Assembly: GCA_029248885.1 (NCBI GenBank)
Contig: JAQWIL010000037.1
Span: 1 to 64,000, forward strand
Length of the DNA stretch: 64,000 bases
Direction of reading: 5' to 3'
From: Flavobacteriaceae bacterium
GTDB lineage: Bacteria > Bacteroidota > Bacteroidia > Flavobacteriales > Flavobacteriaceae
The notes under the pieces were generated by a model. The model saw nothing but the letters and a program-made list of their open reading frames with translations. It did not search any database and was not told where the DNA came from. Shown one piece after another: positions 34,012-43,091 of this stretch. Position 1 is the first letter of the stretch. Each line of letters begins with the position of its first letter. The translations under genes were made by a program, and so were the position numbers.

Positions 34012-34845
34012 CTATTCGAACTGCACTGAGACCAAGTCGAGATATTGCAAGCCAAATAAACTCGAAGCACCCCCAGTATGCTGTGGGTTGCTTTTATAGA
34101 TTGCCAATTCAAGCAGTCCTAATGAATTAAAAAGAGCAAGTTCTTTTCCCCCTTCCATTCGTTTGTTTTTATCGATGTCAAAACGGATCACTTCTGCGTA
34201 GGAACGAACCACTTGTTTGATTTCGTTATTGCGGACTTGGATGGTAAACCCACGCCCTTGCCCGATTTCCATAAACAATTCCTCAGAAATATTGGTGATA
34301 ACGTTTTCGTAATTATCAATATAAATGACCTTACCGGTTATGATATTCTTGTCATTATTAACACTTGGCGTGAAGGGTAGGCGAACATTGATTTGTTCTG
34401 TTTTTTTACCAATCACACTTGGGGCCCCGCCCCTCATGATGTGGGCCGCAGCTTGTGTAAAAACCCCTCGGGTACTAAAACTATCTGTTGGGGTTTTTTG
34501 AATATCGATTTCATACACCTCATCTGGTTTGAATTTTGGTGATATTAGCGATAGTATGCCGTTGTCTGCACAGACGAAATAGTGTTTGTTGAGTTTGGCA
34601 ATTATGGGTTTGTTTTCAGGACTTACCGTATCGTCTATGCACAAAATATGCACCGACCCCTCAGGAAAATGAGCGTAACTATTTTGCACTACAAAAGCTG
34701 CTTGTGCAATGTGAAAGGGCTCAATTTCATGCGAGATATCAACAATCACTGGATGTTCGAGCAAACGGTGAAGCTCACCCTTGAGGGAAGACAGATAGGG
34801 GTCCTTTTGTCCAAAATCCGATGTGAGTGTAATAACAGGATTCAA
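34012..34845 (-). CDS. SAM hydroxide adenosyltransferase / SAM hydrolase (DUF62)
   Basis: A 277-residue member of the fluorinase-like DUF62 family, which splits S-adenosylmethionine to adenosine and methionine using water. The motifs are TLTSDFGQKDPYLSSLKGEL at the N terminus, VDISHEIEPFHIAQAAF, and the C-terminal domain with YIDNYENVITNI. The Ser-containing chlorinase/fluorinase signature is not apparent, so hydrolysis is the likely activity. The start is TTG at 34845: the frame is closed by a TAA 15 nt further upstream and contains no ATG. It diverges from phoH across a symmetrical promoter. Confidence 0.9.
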   Translation of the reverse strand: MNPVITLTSDFGQKDPYLSSLKGELHRLLEHPVIVDISHEIEPFHIAQAAFVVQNSYAHFPEGSVHILCIDDTVSPENKPIIAKLNKHYFVCADNGILSLISPKFKPDEVYEIDIQKTPTDSFSTRGVFTQAAAHIMRGGAPSVIGKKTEQINVRLPFTPSVNNDKNIITGKVIYIDNYENVITNISEELFMEIGQGRGFTIQVRNNEIKQVVRSYAEVIRFDIDKNKRMEGGKELALFNSLGLLELAIYKSNPQHTGGASSLFGLQYLDLVSVQFE

Positions 34846-34885
34846 ATTGATCGCATTAAATTAAGCCGTAGATGACAAAATTCGT

Positions 34886-34905
34886 TAAATTTGATATCAA
34901 AGTTA
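34886..34905. promoter_or_regulatory. Bidirectional promoter with tail-to-tail -7 boxes (SAM hydrolase / phoH)
   Basis: Plus strand TAAATTTG (34886-34893) and minus strand TAACTTTG (34905-34898) are separated by ATAT, making the near-perfect 20-bp inverted repeat TAAATTTGATATCAAAGTTA with one mismatched pair. Predicted starts lie about 45 nt before each gene. No clear -33 elements were found. Confidence 0.62.
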
Positions 34906-34948
34906 CCAAAAAAAATAGCGGTAACATTGATGTAAAAATGATTTGCCA

Positions 34949-35905
34949 TTGAATGAAATTTCTATACAGCTCGCCGAAGTCAATCCAACTGTATTCTACG
35001 GCGGTAGCAAAAGCAAGAATATCGCCACACTGAAGCGATATTTTCCTAAATTAAAAATTGTAGCTCGAGGTGATATTGTCACTGCCTATGGTGAGGAAGA
35101 AGTCCTTGAGGAATTCGAAAAACAAATGGATCGCATGATGATGCATTATGGCAAATACAACTCACTCGATGAATCGACTGTTGAGAAGATTTTAACCTCT
35201 TCAGCTGAAGATAACTTCGGTTTGGATGAAGCAGATATTCAAACCGTTTTGCATGGTGTTGGTGGTAAAATCATCAAAGCACGCACCGTCAATCAAGCAA
35301 GATTAATAGAGTCGATTGCCACAAATGACTTGGTGTTTGCAGTTGGTCCCGCTGGAACGGGTAAAACCTACACAGCTGTTGCCATGGCGGTAAAAGCACT
35401 CAAAAACAAAGAGGTCAAACGCATTGTACTTACGCGTCCAGCCGTAGAAGCAGGGGAGAACCTCGGATTCCTACCCGGAGATTTAAAAGAAAAGCTCGAT
35501 CCCTACATGCAACCCTTATATGATGCGCTTCGAGATATGATTCCCGCCGAAAAACTCGCGAGTTATATTGAAAAGGAAACCATACAAATTGCGCCTATGG
35601 CCTTTATGCGTGGGCGTACGCTTGATGATGCCTTTGTTATTTTGGACGAAGCCCAAAACACCACACACAACCAAATGAAGATGTTTTTGACCCGTATGGG
35701 TAAAAACACCAAATTTGTAATAACGGGGGATCCTGGCCAAATCGATTTGCCAAGGCAAGTGATTTCGGGTTTAAAAGAAGCGTTACTTATCCTGTCTGAC
35801 GTGAAGGGAATTGATGTCATTCAGCTCGATGGGCGAGATGTAATCCGTCATCAACTTGTCAAAAAAGTAATCGACGCATACAAGAAAACCGAGCACCACA
35901 ACTGA
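34949..35905 (+). CDS. PhoH-family ATPase
   Basis: A 318-residue RNA-binding-associated P-loop ATPase of the PhoH/YbeZ group. Walker A GPAGTGKT lies at about residues 133-140, followed by [30 protein letters not shown] and the Walker B region [23 protein letters not shown], and [13 protein letters not shown]. In this lineage the protein begins (M)NE-I-I-L, which matches TTG at 34949; another TTG lies two codons earlier (34943), and the frame is closed by TGA at 34928. YbeZ partners act in rRNA maturation. It overlaps purC by one base. Confidence 0.93.
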   Translation: MNEISIQLAEVNPTVFYGGSKSKNIATLKRYFPKLKIVARGDIVTAYGEEEVLEEFEKQMDRMMMHYGKYNSLDESTVEKILTSSAEDNFGLDEADIQTVLHGVGGKIIKARTVNQARLIESIATNDLVFAVGPAGTGKTYTAVAMAVKALKNKEVKRIVLTRPAVEAGENLGFLPGDLKEKLDPYMQPLYDALRDMIPAEKLASYIEKETIQIAPMAFMRGRTLDDAFVILDEAQNTTHNQMKMFLTRMGKNTKFVITGDPGQIDLPRQVISGLKEALLILSDVKGIDVIQLDGRDVIRHQLVKKVIDAYKKTEHHN

Positions 35906-36852
35906 TGGCGACCAATACCTTGATGCATACCGATTTTGAATTTGTTGGTCAAATCAATAAATACACTGGCAAAGTACGTGAGGTTTATACCTTGGAAGAT
36001 GATACGCTCATTATGGTTGCGACAGACCGCTTATCTGCTTTTGATGTGGTGATGCCTCGTGGAATTCCGTTTAAGGGTCAGATTCTCAATCAAATTGCTA
36101 CGCATATGATGCAATCAACAGCTGATTTGGTTCCCAATTGGATTCTCTCAACTCCTGATCCCAACGTTGCGATCGGGAAAATGTGTAGTCCTTTTAAGGT
36201 CGAAATGGTCATTCGTGGCTACCTTTCTGGACATGCAGCTCGTGAGTATAAAGCCGGCAAACGTATGCTTTGCGGTGTCCCAATGCCCGAGGGTATGAAA
36301 GAGCACGATGCCTTTCCAAGTCCAATCATCACTCCTGCGACCAAAGCAGATCAAGGTGACCATGACGAAGACATCAGTGAGGAACAAATTCTGGAAACTG
36401 GGATTGTTTCTGAAGCAGATTACAAACTGCTTAAGGAGTATACATATAAGCTGTTTGCAAGAGGAACAGAGCTTGCCGCCAAGCAAGGTTTATTGCTGGT
36501 CGATACCAAGTATGAATTTGGAAAAGATACAAATGGAAATATCTTTTTAATCGATGAGATACACACTCCCGACTCGTCTCGTTATTTCTATGCCGAGGGT
36601 TATCAAGACCGCCAAGACCAAAATGAGCCACAGAAGCAACTCTCCAAAGAATTTGTACGTCAATGGCTGATTCGTAATGGTTTTCAGGGGCAAGAAGGGC
36701 AAAAGCTCCCTGTAATGAACGATGGCTATATCGATAGTGTTTCCCAGCGTTATATTGAACTCTACGAACAAATTATGGGCACTCCATTTGAAAAAGCCTC
36801 AATCAAACATATCGAAGAACGTATGCGTCACAATCTGAAAGCTTTTCTCTAA
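35905..36852 (+). CDS. purC: Phosphoribosylaminoimidazole-succinocarboxamide (SAICAR) synthase
   Basis: ATP-dependent ligation of aspartate to CAIR in purine synthesis. At 315 residues it is the long form found in Bacteroidota and eukaryote-like lineages. Typical motifs are [59 protein letters not shown] and [11 protein letters not shown]. The ATG shares its A with the TGA stop of phoH, so the two are coupled. It converges on miaA with a one-base gap and no hairpin terminator. Confidence 0.97.
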   Translation: MATNTLMHTDFEFVGQINKYTGKVREVYTLEDDTLIMVATDRLSAFDVVMPRGIPFKGQILNQIATHMMQSTADLVPNWILSTPDPNVAIGKMCSPFKVEMVIRGYLSGHAAREYKAGKRMLCGVPMPEGMKEHDAFPSPIITPATKADQGDHDEDISEEQILETGIVSEADYKLLKEYTYKLFARGTELAAKQGLLLVDTKYEFGKDTNGNIFLIDEIHTPDSSRYFYAEGYQDRQDQNEPQKQLSKEFVRQWLIRNGFQGQEGQKLPVMNDGYIDSVSQRYIELYEQIMGTPFEKASIKHIEERMRHNLKAFL

Positions 36853-36853
36853 G

Positions 36854-37759
36854 CTAGGGTTGTTTTGGTAATATGCTTACCAAATCTTCATCAGAAATTG
36901 TCGGGTTAATTTGTTCAGCATTGCTTTCTTTTCTGCGAATCCATGTCATTTGACGTTTCGCATAATTACGTGTGTGCTGCTTGATTTGAGCGATGGCTTC
37001 ATCCAAATCAATTTTTTGATCAAAAAAGTCAAATATTTCTTGATAGCCAACGGTCTGCAGGGCGTTGAGATCGCGATAGGGGTAGAGGGATTCAGCTTCC
37101 TGTAGCAGTCCTGCGTTAATCATTTGATCTACACGTTCATTGATGCGATTATAGAGTAGCTCTCTGGAAATATCAACGGTAAGTGGAAGGACCGTAAACG
37201 GACGCTTCGGTTTGTCTTGACCCAAAAAAGAAGAATAGGGTTGACCAGCAGCCAGGCTCACGCCTAAAGCACGTAATACCCGACTTGGGTTTTGGATATC
37301 AATTTTTTGATAGTGATCGGGGTCGAGAGACTGTAGTTCTTGTTGGAGTTCCTCCAAGCCATTGGTTTCCAGACGTTGACCAAGTGCGGTTCGGATTTCC
37401 TCTGGGACTTCGGGAAATTTGTCAATTCCTTCAACAACGGCATGCATATACAGTCCAGAACCACCGACTAATATCGCAAAATCTTGTTTCTCAAAATACT
37501 GGGTAAGGGCATCCATTGCATCTGTTTCAAACTGCCCGACAGAGTAGGGCGATTGAATGCTTTTGTGTTGTATAAAATGATGGGGGATTTCCTTTAGCTC
37601 TGTTTCGCTTGGCACAGCGGTCCCAATCGACATTTCTTTGTAAAACTGCCGAGAATCACAGGAAAAAATCTCTGCGCCAAGTGTCTTTGCGATTCGGATA
37701 GATAGATCGGTTTTACCACATGCCGTGGGTCCGGATAAAGTAATGAGTGTTTTATTCAT
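36854..37759 (-). CDS. miaA: tRNA dimethylallyltransferase
   Basis: Adds a dimethylallyl group to A37 of tRNAs that read codons beginning with U. The 301-residue protein has the P-loop GPTACGKT (residues 10-17), SCDSRQFYKEMSIGTAVPS, ILVGGSGLYMHAVVEG and the C-terminal RNYAKRQMTWIRR, all standard. Its ATG overlaps the stop of the upstream exonuclease gene by 4 nt. It is the last gene of a five-gene minus-strand operon starting with a Gfo/Idh/MocA oxidoreductase. Confidence 0.97.
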   Translation of the reverse strand: MNKTLITLSGPTACGKTDLSIRIAKTLGAEIFSCDSRQFYKEMSIGTAVPSETELKEIPHHFIQHKSIQSPYSVGQFETDAMDALTQYFEKQDFAILVGGSGLYMHAVVEGIDKFPEVPEEIRTALGQRLETNGLEELQQELQSLDPDHYQKIDIQNPSRVLRALGVSLAAGQPYSSFLGQDKPKRPFTVLPLTVDISRELLYNRINERVDQMINAGLLQEAESLYPYRDLNALQTVGYQEIFDFFDQKIDLDEAIAQIKQHTRNYAKRQMTWIRRKESNAEQINPTISDEDLVSILPKQP

Positions 37760-39126
37760 TTATTTTGCAGTGGTATGGTTTTTAGGTTTTTGTGTTTTCT
37801 GAGATAGCTTTTGATGATATGCCGTGCTTCTCTTGAGTCTTTCATGGGATAGATGATGTTTTTAAGCGCTTCGGGATGCGTGATTTGATGTGATAAATTG
37901 ACATAACCAAAGCCGACAAGCTTTTTGTTTTCAATCAAAATGACACTTTGTTCCTCTGGATTTCGACCACGGTCAACGATCACCATTTCAGGGTGGCTAA
38001 ACTCAATATCTGAGATCAATTGCAGAACACGTTGGTTATACCTCTCCGCAGATTCCTCACCAACGCAGGCACCAAGGCATTCTTGTTTGCGGTGTAAGCT
38101 GCATGACCCTTCTTTTTTGTCCAAGCTCAAGAGTTGCAGGCACAGGGAATACTTTTCGGCGTAGTGAAATAAGACAGCACGTGCACGATTGAGATTTTTA
38201 AAGGTCGTGAGATATTCATCTTCAGGATTGACATGTACGAGTCGTAATACTTGGTAATCGTTTTGGTTCTGCGTCAAGCTGAGTCCAAATTTGATAAAAC
38301 TGCTTTTGTACATGCGGTTGTGTTTGGGCTTATGGAGTTTGATTTCATCCAGCTCCTTGAGCAGGGCAACAAGCTCACTGCCTGTTTCTTCCACACTGAT
38401 TGAGTTTGTTTCCAGTTGGATCCGCAATTGTTTTTTCCCAGAACTACTAAAGTGCTGATTCACCCGACGCTTCATGTTATTGCTTTTTCCAATGTAGATC
38501 ACATCACCCTTCACATTGTGGAGATAATAGACCCCCATAGTGGCAGGAACCGTTTGGAGGAGTTTGAGAAGATGTTTTGGCTTTTTGGAGTTGGAATGCG
38601 CTTTGATTTGGTTTTTGACAATATGCTTTTCGCCGTCTTTATGAAGTAAAATCTTTAAAAGCTCTAGCGTTGCACGTGCATCCCCAGCAGCACGATGCCG
38701 GTTGCTTAGGGGAATTCCCAAGCTGCGCACAAGTTTGCCGAGTTTGTAGGATTCTACATCGGGTATGAGCTTTTTAGAGAGTTCAACTGTACAGAGTGTT
38801 TTTCGTTCAAAATCAAATCCCAATCGGTCAAATTCAGTCTGCAACATCCGGTAGTCAAAGGAGGCATTGTGCGCCACCAGCACGCAGTCGGTTGTGATTT
38901 CTACGATGCGTTTTGCAAGTTCAAAAAATTTAGGTGCATTGCGGAGCATACGCTGATTGATTCCTGTCATATTTTCCACAAATGGCTGAATGGGTCTTTC
39001 TGGATTGATCAATGAAATCAACTGATCGATGAGTTCATGTCCATCATATTTATAAATCGCAATTTCTGTGATGCCTTCTTCTCCGTATTTTCCTCCAGTC
39101 GTTTCGACATCAACAACAGCGTACAT
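37756..39126 (-). CDS. DEDDh exonuclease fused to a UvrC-like GIY-YIG nuclease
   Basis: A 456-residue two-nuclease protein. Residues 1-163 form a DnaQ-like 3'-5' exonuclease with Asp6 and Glu8 (VDVETTGG), the HNASFD motif (Asp91) and HRAAGDA (His144, Asp149). Residues about 196-280 form a GIY-YIG domain (GVY at 198, YIGKS at 211), as in the N-terminal half of UvrC, and the rest resembles the UvrC-like Cys-containing region (SCSLHRKQECLGAC). The fusion is known in many bacteria and is presumed to act in repair. I chose the ATG at 39126 because the exonuclease domain begins there. It overlaps miaA by 4 nt. Confidence 0.9.
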   Translation of the reverse strand: MYAVVDVETTGGKYGEEGITEIAIYKYDGHELIDQLISLINPERPIQPFVENMTGINQRMLRNAPKFFELAKRIVEITTDCVLVAHNASFDYRMLQTEFDRLGFDFERKTLCTVELSKKLIPDVESYKLGKLVRSLGIPLSNRHRAAGDARATLELLKILLHKDGEKHIVKNQIKAHSNSKKPKHLLKLLQTVPATMGVYYLHNVKGDVIYIGKSNNMKRRVNQHFSSSGKKQLRIQLETNSISVEETGSELVALLKELDEIKLHKPKHNRMYKSSFIKFGLSLTQNQNDYQVLRLVHVNPEDEYLTTFKNLNRARAVLFHYAEKYSLCLQLLSLDKKEGSCSLHRKQECLGACVGEESAERYNQRVLQLISDIEFSHPEMVIVDRGRNPEEQSVILIENKKLVGFGYVNLSHQITHPEALKNIIYPMKDSREARHIIKSYLRKHKNLKTIPLQNK

Positions 39127-39131
39127 AGCTC

Positions 39132-39770
39132 TTAGTTTCGTGCGCCAAATATACGGCTCCCCACACGAATCATCGTGCTTCCACAGGATAAAGCGAGGGG
39201 ATAATCTCCACTCATCCCCATCGAAAGGATATCCCATTTATATTGTTCTTGGTGCTGTTTGTAATAGTGAGCAAGTGATTTGAATTCGCTTTCAATTTGG
39301 GTTTGGTTGTCCGTAAAACTCGCCATGCCCATCAAACCACGAACACGAACGTTTGCACAATTGGCATGTTCAAGAATTTCGTTGCAGGATTCAAATGTGA
39401 GCCCAAATTTGGTTTCTTCTTTTGCGATTCGGACTTGCAATAAGCAATCAATCACTCGAGCGTTTTTTTGTCCTTGTTTGTCAATCTCTTTGAGCAATCG
39501 AATACTATCTACACTGTGAATAAGCGACACAAAGGGTGCGATATATTTTACCTTATTGCGCTGCAAATGACCAATCATATGCCAACGAATATTTTGAGGA
39601 AGTACAGACGCTTTATCTACCATCTCTTGCACCTTGTTTTCTCCAAAATCTCTTTGTCCTGCTTCATAGGCTTCTAAAAGACTAGCAACAGGTTTTGTTT
39701 TTGAAACCGCAACGAGTGTTGCAGAATCGGGAATGGATTGCAGAAGAGTAGAAAGATTGTCTTTGATCAT
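39132..39770 (-). CDS. YggS/PLPBP-family pyridoxal-phosphate homeostasis protein
   Basis: A 212-residue PLP-carrying protein without proven catalysis that keeps B6 vitamers and amino-acid pools in balance. Lys24 in AVSKTKP is the PLP site; FGENKVQEMVDK, WHMIGHLQRNKVK, HSVDS, MGMASF and SMGMSGDYPLA are the family blocks. Its ATG overlaps the end of the DUF1015 gene by 4 nt, and the exonuclease gene starts 5 nt after its stop, so it is inside one operon. Confidence 0.95.
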   Translation of the reverse strand: MIKDNLSTLLQSIPDSATLVAVSKTKPVASLLEAYEAGQRDFGENKVQEMVDKASVLPQNIRWHMIGHLQRNKVKYIAPFVSLIHSVDSIRLLKEIDKQGQKNARVIDCLLQVRIAKEETKFGLTFESCNEILEHANCANVRVRGLMGMASFTDNQTQIESEFKSLAHYYKQHQEQYKWDILSMGMSGDYPLALSCGSTMIRVGSRIFGARN

Positions 39771-40924
39771 TGTGATAAAAAGTCAAAGATAAGCATCCCA
39801 TGTAAAGGTTTGGGTTTGATATACGAGCTCTTTGGTGGAAGTAGATCAGAATCCTCAACTGTTGCGACGATATCTGAGAACGGAATTGGGTAGTGTTGCA
39901 ATCCAAAAGCAAATTCACCCATGTCTACAGCTTTTTTGATCTGTTGTTCTGGTTGTTCATAATGGATATAGGAGATTCGTTTGTCCTTTTGCAGGTTTTG
40001 GATATTGAGCAATGGTTTTGCGATGTCTTCATAAATGATGTTCGTGGGGATTCTTTTCAGGGTAGGTGCTAGAGAGTGATCACGCTTGGAGGTCAGACGA
40101 AACCAGCTCCCTCCGATATACATGCTAAACTCAAAAGCATTCGTTGGCGGTTTATAAAAAAGCAGTCGCTCAACCTCAAAATTATTAGATAATTCCGCAA
40201 GGAAATGATCAATTCGAATCACATTTAAATTGTTGAACATTCGGCAAAAACCATCAATTTGGAGTTGGTCGTCGGGGATTAGCATGGCCAAAAATTGATC
40301 TTTTGTTTTGTCTTCTTTGGCATATGCGAGGGAAGAAAAACTGCGGTGGTGCCCATCAGCGATATACAAGGAGTCAATTGACTTGAAGTATGAATTTATT
40401 CGATCAATGAGAATGGGATGATCAATCCGCCAAAGCTTGTAATTGGTCTCTTTTCTTTTAAATTCTGCAAATGCTTTTGAATTGGTAAATTGATGACAAA
40501 TTTCTTCTAGCCCTTTGTTATGTGGGTGACAAAGCAAAACGGGCTCTGCATTAAATTGCGTGTTTTTTAGGTACTCCTTAAAGATTTTGACACGGTTTTT
40601 TTCTACATCTTCATGGGGTTTAATTTCAGAAGTGTTTAGCAGTTCAGTTTGAACACAACCAATAAATCCTGTCCATTTGTTGTCGCTAGTTTGAATTTGC
40701 AGTAGGTACAAGCTCGGATTTGGATCCTGTACTAAGACTCCTAGATTGAGTAATGAATCTAGTCGTTTTCGAATCTGAGCGGAGTTATTCGATTTCGGTT
40801 GAATAAGGGAAATAAAATCAATTGGCTCTCTTATTTTATTACAGGGGTCTCCAATTTGTCTTTGAATCCAGGATTTTAGTTGATGTGGTCGAGGTCGAAT
40901 GGCATTAAATGGGGCTAAAATCAT
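39767..40924 (-). CDS. DUF1015 family protein
   Basis: A 385-residue conserved protein of unknown function. It has the family pattern: N-terminal PFNAIRPRP, a central block with YIADGHHRSFSSLAY, and the C-terminal LLPPKSSYIKPKPLHGMLIFDF. No signal peptide. I chose the ATG at 40924, 2 nt after the stop of the oxidoreductase gene; the TTG four codons earlier would overlap it. In many genomes DUF1015 genes lie near serine or PLP genes; here the neighbour is a YggS-type PLP protein, with a 4-nt overlap. Confidence 0.88.
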   Translation of the reverse strand: MILAPFNAIRPRPHQLKSWIQRQIGDPCNKIREPIDFISLIQPKSNNSAQIRKRLDSLLNLGVLVQDPNPSLYLLQIQTSDNKWTGFIGCVQTELLNTSEIKPHEDVEKNRVKIFKEYLKNTQFNAEPVLLCHPHNKGLEEICHQFTNSKAFAEFKRKETNYKLWRIDHPILIDRINSYFKSIDSLYIADGHHRSFSSLAYAKEDKTKDQFLAMLIPDDQLQIDGFCRMFNNLNVIRIDHFLAELSNNFEVERLLFYKPPTNAFEFSMYIGGSWFRLTSKRDHSLAPTLKRIPTNIIYEDIAKPLLNIQNLQKDKRISYIHYEQPEQQIKKAVDMGEFAFGLQHYPIPFSDIVATVEDSDLLPPKSSYIKPKPLHGMLIFDFLSQ

Positions 40925-40926
40925 GG

Positions 40927-41895
40927 TTAAAAACAATTTAAGATTTGGTAGGCGACTTCTAATGCAGAAGCTCCTGCTTTTAAAGATACAGCAGGCTCTT
41001 TATTCATACAAATTGCATCAGCAAAATTTTCCAGTTCCAATTGAATGGCATTTCCTTCGCTGACATTTGGATTGTCGAAAAAGATTTGTTTTTTAACACC
41101 TTCTGCATTTTCGAGTATCATCGCAAAATCCTCAGGTGAGTCAGGTACATTTTGCATGCGAACAACCTCTACTTTTTTCTCAAAAAAGTCAACAGACACA
41201 TAGGCATCACGCTGAAAGAATCTAGATTTCCGCAATGTTTTCATCGAAATCCGACTTGCTGTGAGGTTGGCCACGCAACCGTTTTCAAAGCGCAATCGGG
41301 CGTTGGCGATGTCGGGAGTATCACTAATGACAGACACACCACTTGCTTGCACATCAACAACTTTTGATTTGACCACACTCAGAATGGCATCGATATCGTG
41401 AATCATCAAGTCCAATACAACAGAAACATCTGTCCCTCTTGGATTAAACTCTGCCAATCGATGTGATTCGATAAACATGGGGTGTTTGATGTGAGGACGA
41501 GCGGCCATAAAAGCGGGGTTAAATCGCTCTACCTGACCCACCATCCCCAAAAGCCCTTTGGCTTTGGCCAAGGACACGAGTTCATGAGCTTCTTTGACGG
41601 TGGCAGTTATTGGCTTTTCTAAAAATACATGTAAACCGCTCTCGAGGGCTTTTTTGGCCAATTCAAAATGGCTGAGTGTTGGTGTGACGATATCTATCAC
41701 ATCTACTTCATCAAACAAGCTGTTGATATCTGAGAACGAACGGTACCCAAATTCTCTTGAAATTTTCGCGGCAATTTGAGGTTGAGAGTCATAAAAACCA
41801 ACCAATTCATAGGACTCTGATTCCGCTAACAAACGCAAATGAATTTTTCCCAAATGCCCAGCGCCAAGTACGCCGATTTTAAGTTTTTGATTCAT
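40927..41895 (-). CDS. Gfo/Idh/MocA-family oxidoreductase
   Basis: A 322-residue NAD(P)-dependent oxidoreductase. The N-terminal Rossmann domain has GVLGAGHLGKIHL, and HVFLEKPITATVKEA carries the conserved EKP Lys. The C-terminal domain begins GQVERFNPAFMAARP, with HDIDAILS near residue 170. Substrates in this family are mostly sugars or their derivatives; none can be assigned. It is the first gene of the operon. A -7 box lies only 5 nt upstream of its ATG, so the mRNA may be leaderless. Confidence 0.9.
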   Translation of the reverse strand: MNQKLKIGVLGAGHLGKIHLRLLAESESYELVGFYDSQPQIAAKISREFGYRSFSDINSLFDEVDVIDIVTPTLSHFELAKKALESGLHVFLEKPITATVKEAHELVSLAKAKGLLGMVGQVERFNPAFMAARPHIKHPMFIESHRLAEFNPRGTDVSVVLDLMIHDIDAILSVVKSKVVDVQASGVSVISDTPDIANARLRFENGCVANLTASRISMKTLRKSRFFQRDAYVSVDFFEKKVEVVRMQNVPDSPEDFAMILENAEGVKKQIFFDNPNVSEGNAIQLELENFADAICMNKEPAVSLKAGASALEVAYQILNCF

Positions 41896-41900
41896 AGGAA

Positions 41901-41908
41901 CAAAGGTA
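41901..41908 (-). promoter_or_regulatory. -7 box 5 nt before the oxidoreductase start (possible leaderless mRNA)
   Basis: TACCTTTG on the minus strand ends 5 nt before the ATG at 41895. Transcription normally starts about 4-7 nt past this box, so the transcript would begin at or next to the start codon. No -33 TTG at the usual spacing. Confidence 0.5.
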
Positions 41909-41965
41909 GGATTTATCGACTAATTATTGTTTAGAAAATCCCCAAAGTCTTTGTAATTTTATGCT

Positions 41966-42607
41966 GTGATTGATAGCACAAAGCATCAGGGGATGCGTCG
42001 ACATTTGGTTGAGCAACTACGAAAAAAGGGAATCACTGACGAAGAGGTTTTGTCAGCCATCGGCATTGTGCCTCGTCATTTGTTTATGGACAGTGGGTTT
42101 GAATCTCATGCCTACCAAGACAAGGCATTTCCCATCGCAGCAGAACAGACCATATCCCAACCCTATACTGTTGCTTTCCAGTCTCAACTCCTGCAAGTAC
42201 AACAAGGACAAAGCGTACTCGAAATCGGTACGGGATCGGGTTATCAAACAGCCGTATTAACCCTATTGGGTGCCGATGTGTATTCCATTGAACGACAACA
42301 TCAGTTATACCGTTACAGTATGCGTCAATTGCCAAAACTCGGCTTTCGCGCAAAAAAACTGGTCTTTGGGGATGGATATAAAGGCCTTCCCGATTTCGCC
42401 CCATTCGATCGAATATTGGTCACAGCAGGTGCTACAGAAGTCCCCAAGGCCTTGCTCAATCAACTCGCAATAGGGGGGCGAATGGTAATCCCTGTGGGAG
42501 CTGGAACGCAAGAAATGATTTTAATGGTCAGAATCTCTGCCAAGGAATTTGAAAAGCAAAAGCACGGAACCTTTCGATTTGTACCGATGCTAACCGATAA
42601 AAACTAA
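41966..42607 (+). CDS. pcm: Protein-L-isoaspartate O-methyltransferase
   Basis: Repairs isoaspartyl residues in aged proteins by SAM-dependent methylation. The 213-residue protein has VPRHLFM, the substrate loop [18 protein letters not shown], the SAM motif [15 protein letters not shown], and [29 protein letters not shown]. The start is GTG at 41966. An ATG five bases earlier opens only a two-codon frame ending in TGA across the GTG. It converges with smpB with a 4-nt overlap. Confidence 0.95.
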   Translation: MIDSTKHQGMRRHLVEQLRKKGITDEEVLSAIGIVPRHLFMDSGFESHAYQDKAFPIAAEQTISQPYTVAFQSQLLQVQQGQSVLEIGTGSGYQTAVLTLLGADVYSIERQHQLYRYSMRQLPKLGFRAKKLVFGDGYKGLPDFAPFDRILVTAGATEVPKALLNQLAIGGRMVIPVGAGTQEMILMVRISAKEFEKQKHGTFRFVPMLTDKN

Positions 42608-43068
42608 CGACTGGAAAAACTCTTTTTCACCCGGTCGAGTTGCCTTTTGTTGTCCCGATCCTTAATGTTATCTCGTTTGTCGTGAATCTTTTTCCCTCGC
42701 GCCAAGGCAATTCGTAATTTGGCATATCCTTTTTCACTGATAAACAGATTGAGTGGCACAATCGTCAGTCCAACATTTTTAACCTCTTTGTGAAGTTTTT
42801 TAAGTTCTTTTTTTTGCAAAAGTAACTTGCGGTCAGCGCGAACACGGTGGTTTACATATCCACCATCACTATAGGCTTCTATGGACATATTAATAACAAA
42901 CAATTCTCCTTTATCACTGAATTCACAAAAGCTTTCAGAGATGGAGGCCTTGGAATTTCGAATCGATTTAATCTCCGTCCCTGTCAATACGATCCCAGCG
43001 GTGTACTGGTCGATCAGCTCATATTCAAAACGAGCTCGTTTGTTTTTGATATTGACTTGTTTTTGCAT
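42604..43068 (-). CDS. smpB: SsrA (tmRNA)-binding protein
   Basis: Binds tmRNA and delivers it to stalled ribosomes for trans-translation. The 154-residue protein has [29 protein letters not shown], the NHRV region, [13 protein letters not shown], and the basic C-terminal tail [19 protein letters not shown]. The tmRNA gene itself is not seen in the window. A -7 box ends 4 nt before the ATG, so a leaderless transcript is likely. It lies between clpB and convergent pcm, with which it shares 4 nt. Confidence 0.97.
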   Translation of the reverse strand: MQKQVNIKNKRARFEYELIDQYTAGIVLTGTEIKSIRNSKASISESFCEFSDKGELFVINMSIEAYSDGGYVNHRVRADRKLLLQKKELKKLHKEVKNVGLTIVPLNLFISEKGYAKLRIALARGKKIHDKRDNIKDRDNKRQLDRVKKSFSSR

Positions 43069-43072
43069 GGGG

Positions 43073-43080
43073 CAAAGGTA
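43073..43080 (-). promoter_or_regulatory. -7 box 4 nt before smpB (possible leaderless mRNA)
   Basis: TACCTTTG on the minus strand, identical to the box before the oxidoreductase gene at 41901-41908, ends 4 nt before the smpB ATG. It lies in the 23-nt gap after the clpB stop, so smpB has its own promoter. Confidence 0.5.
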
Positions 43081-43091
43081 GGAACTAAAAT

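Noticed and set aside
37756..39126. Exonuclease-GIY-YIG fusion as a new repair enzyme
   Set aside because: This two-nuclease architecture is widespread in bacteria and already recognised.
41961..41969. ATG at 41961 as the pcm start or as a regulatory upstream frame
   Set aside because: It opens only two codons before TGA and overlaps the GTG start. One instance without conservation data is not evidence of control.
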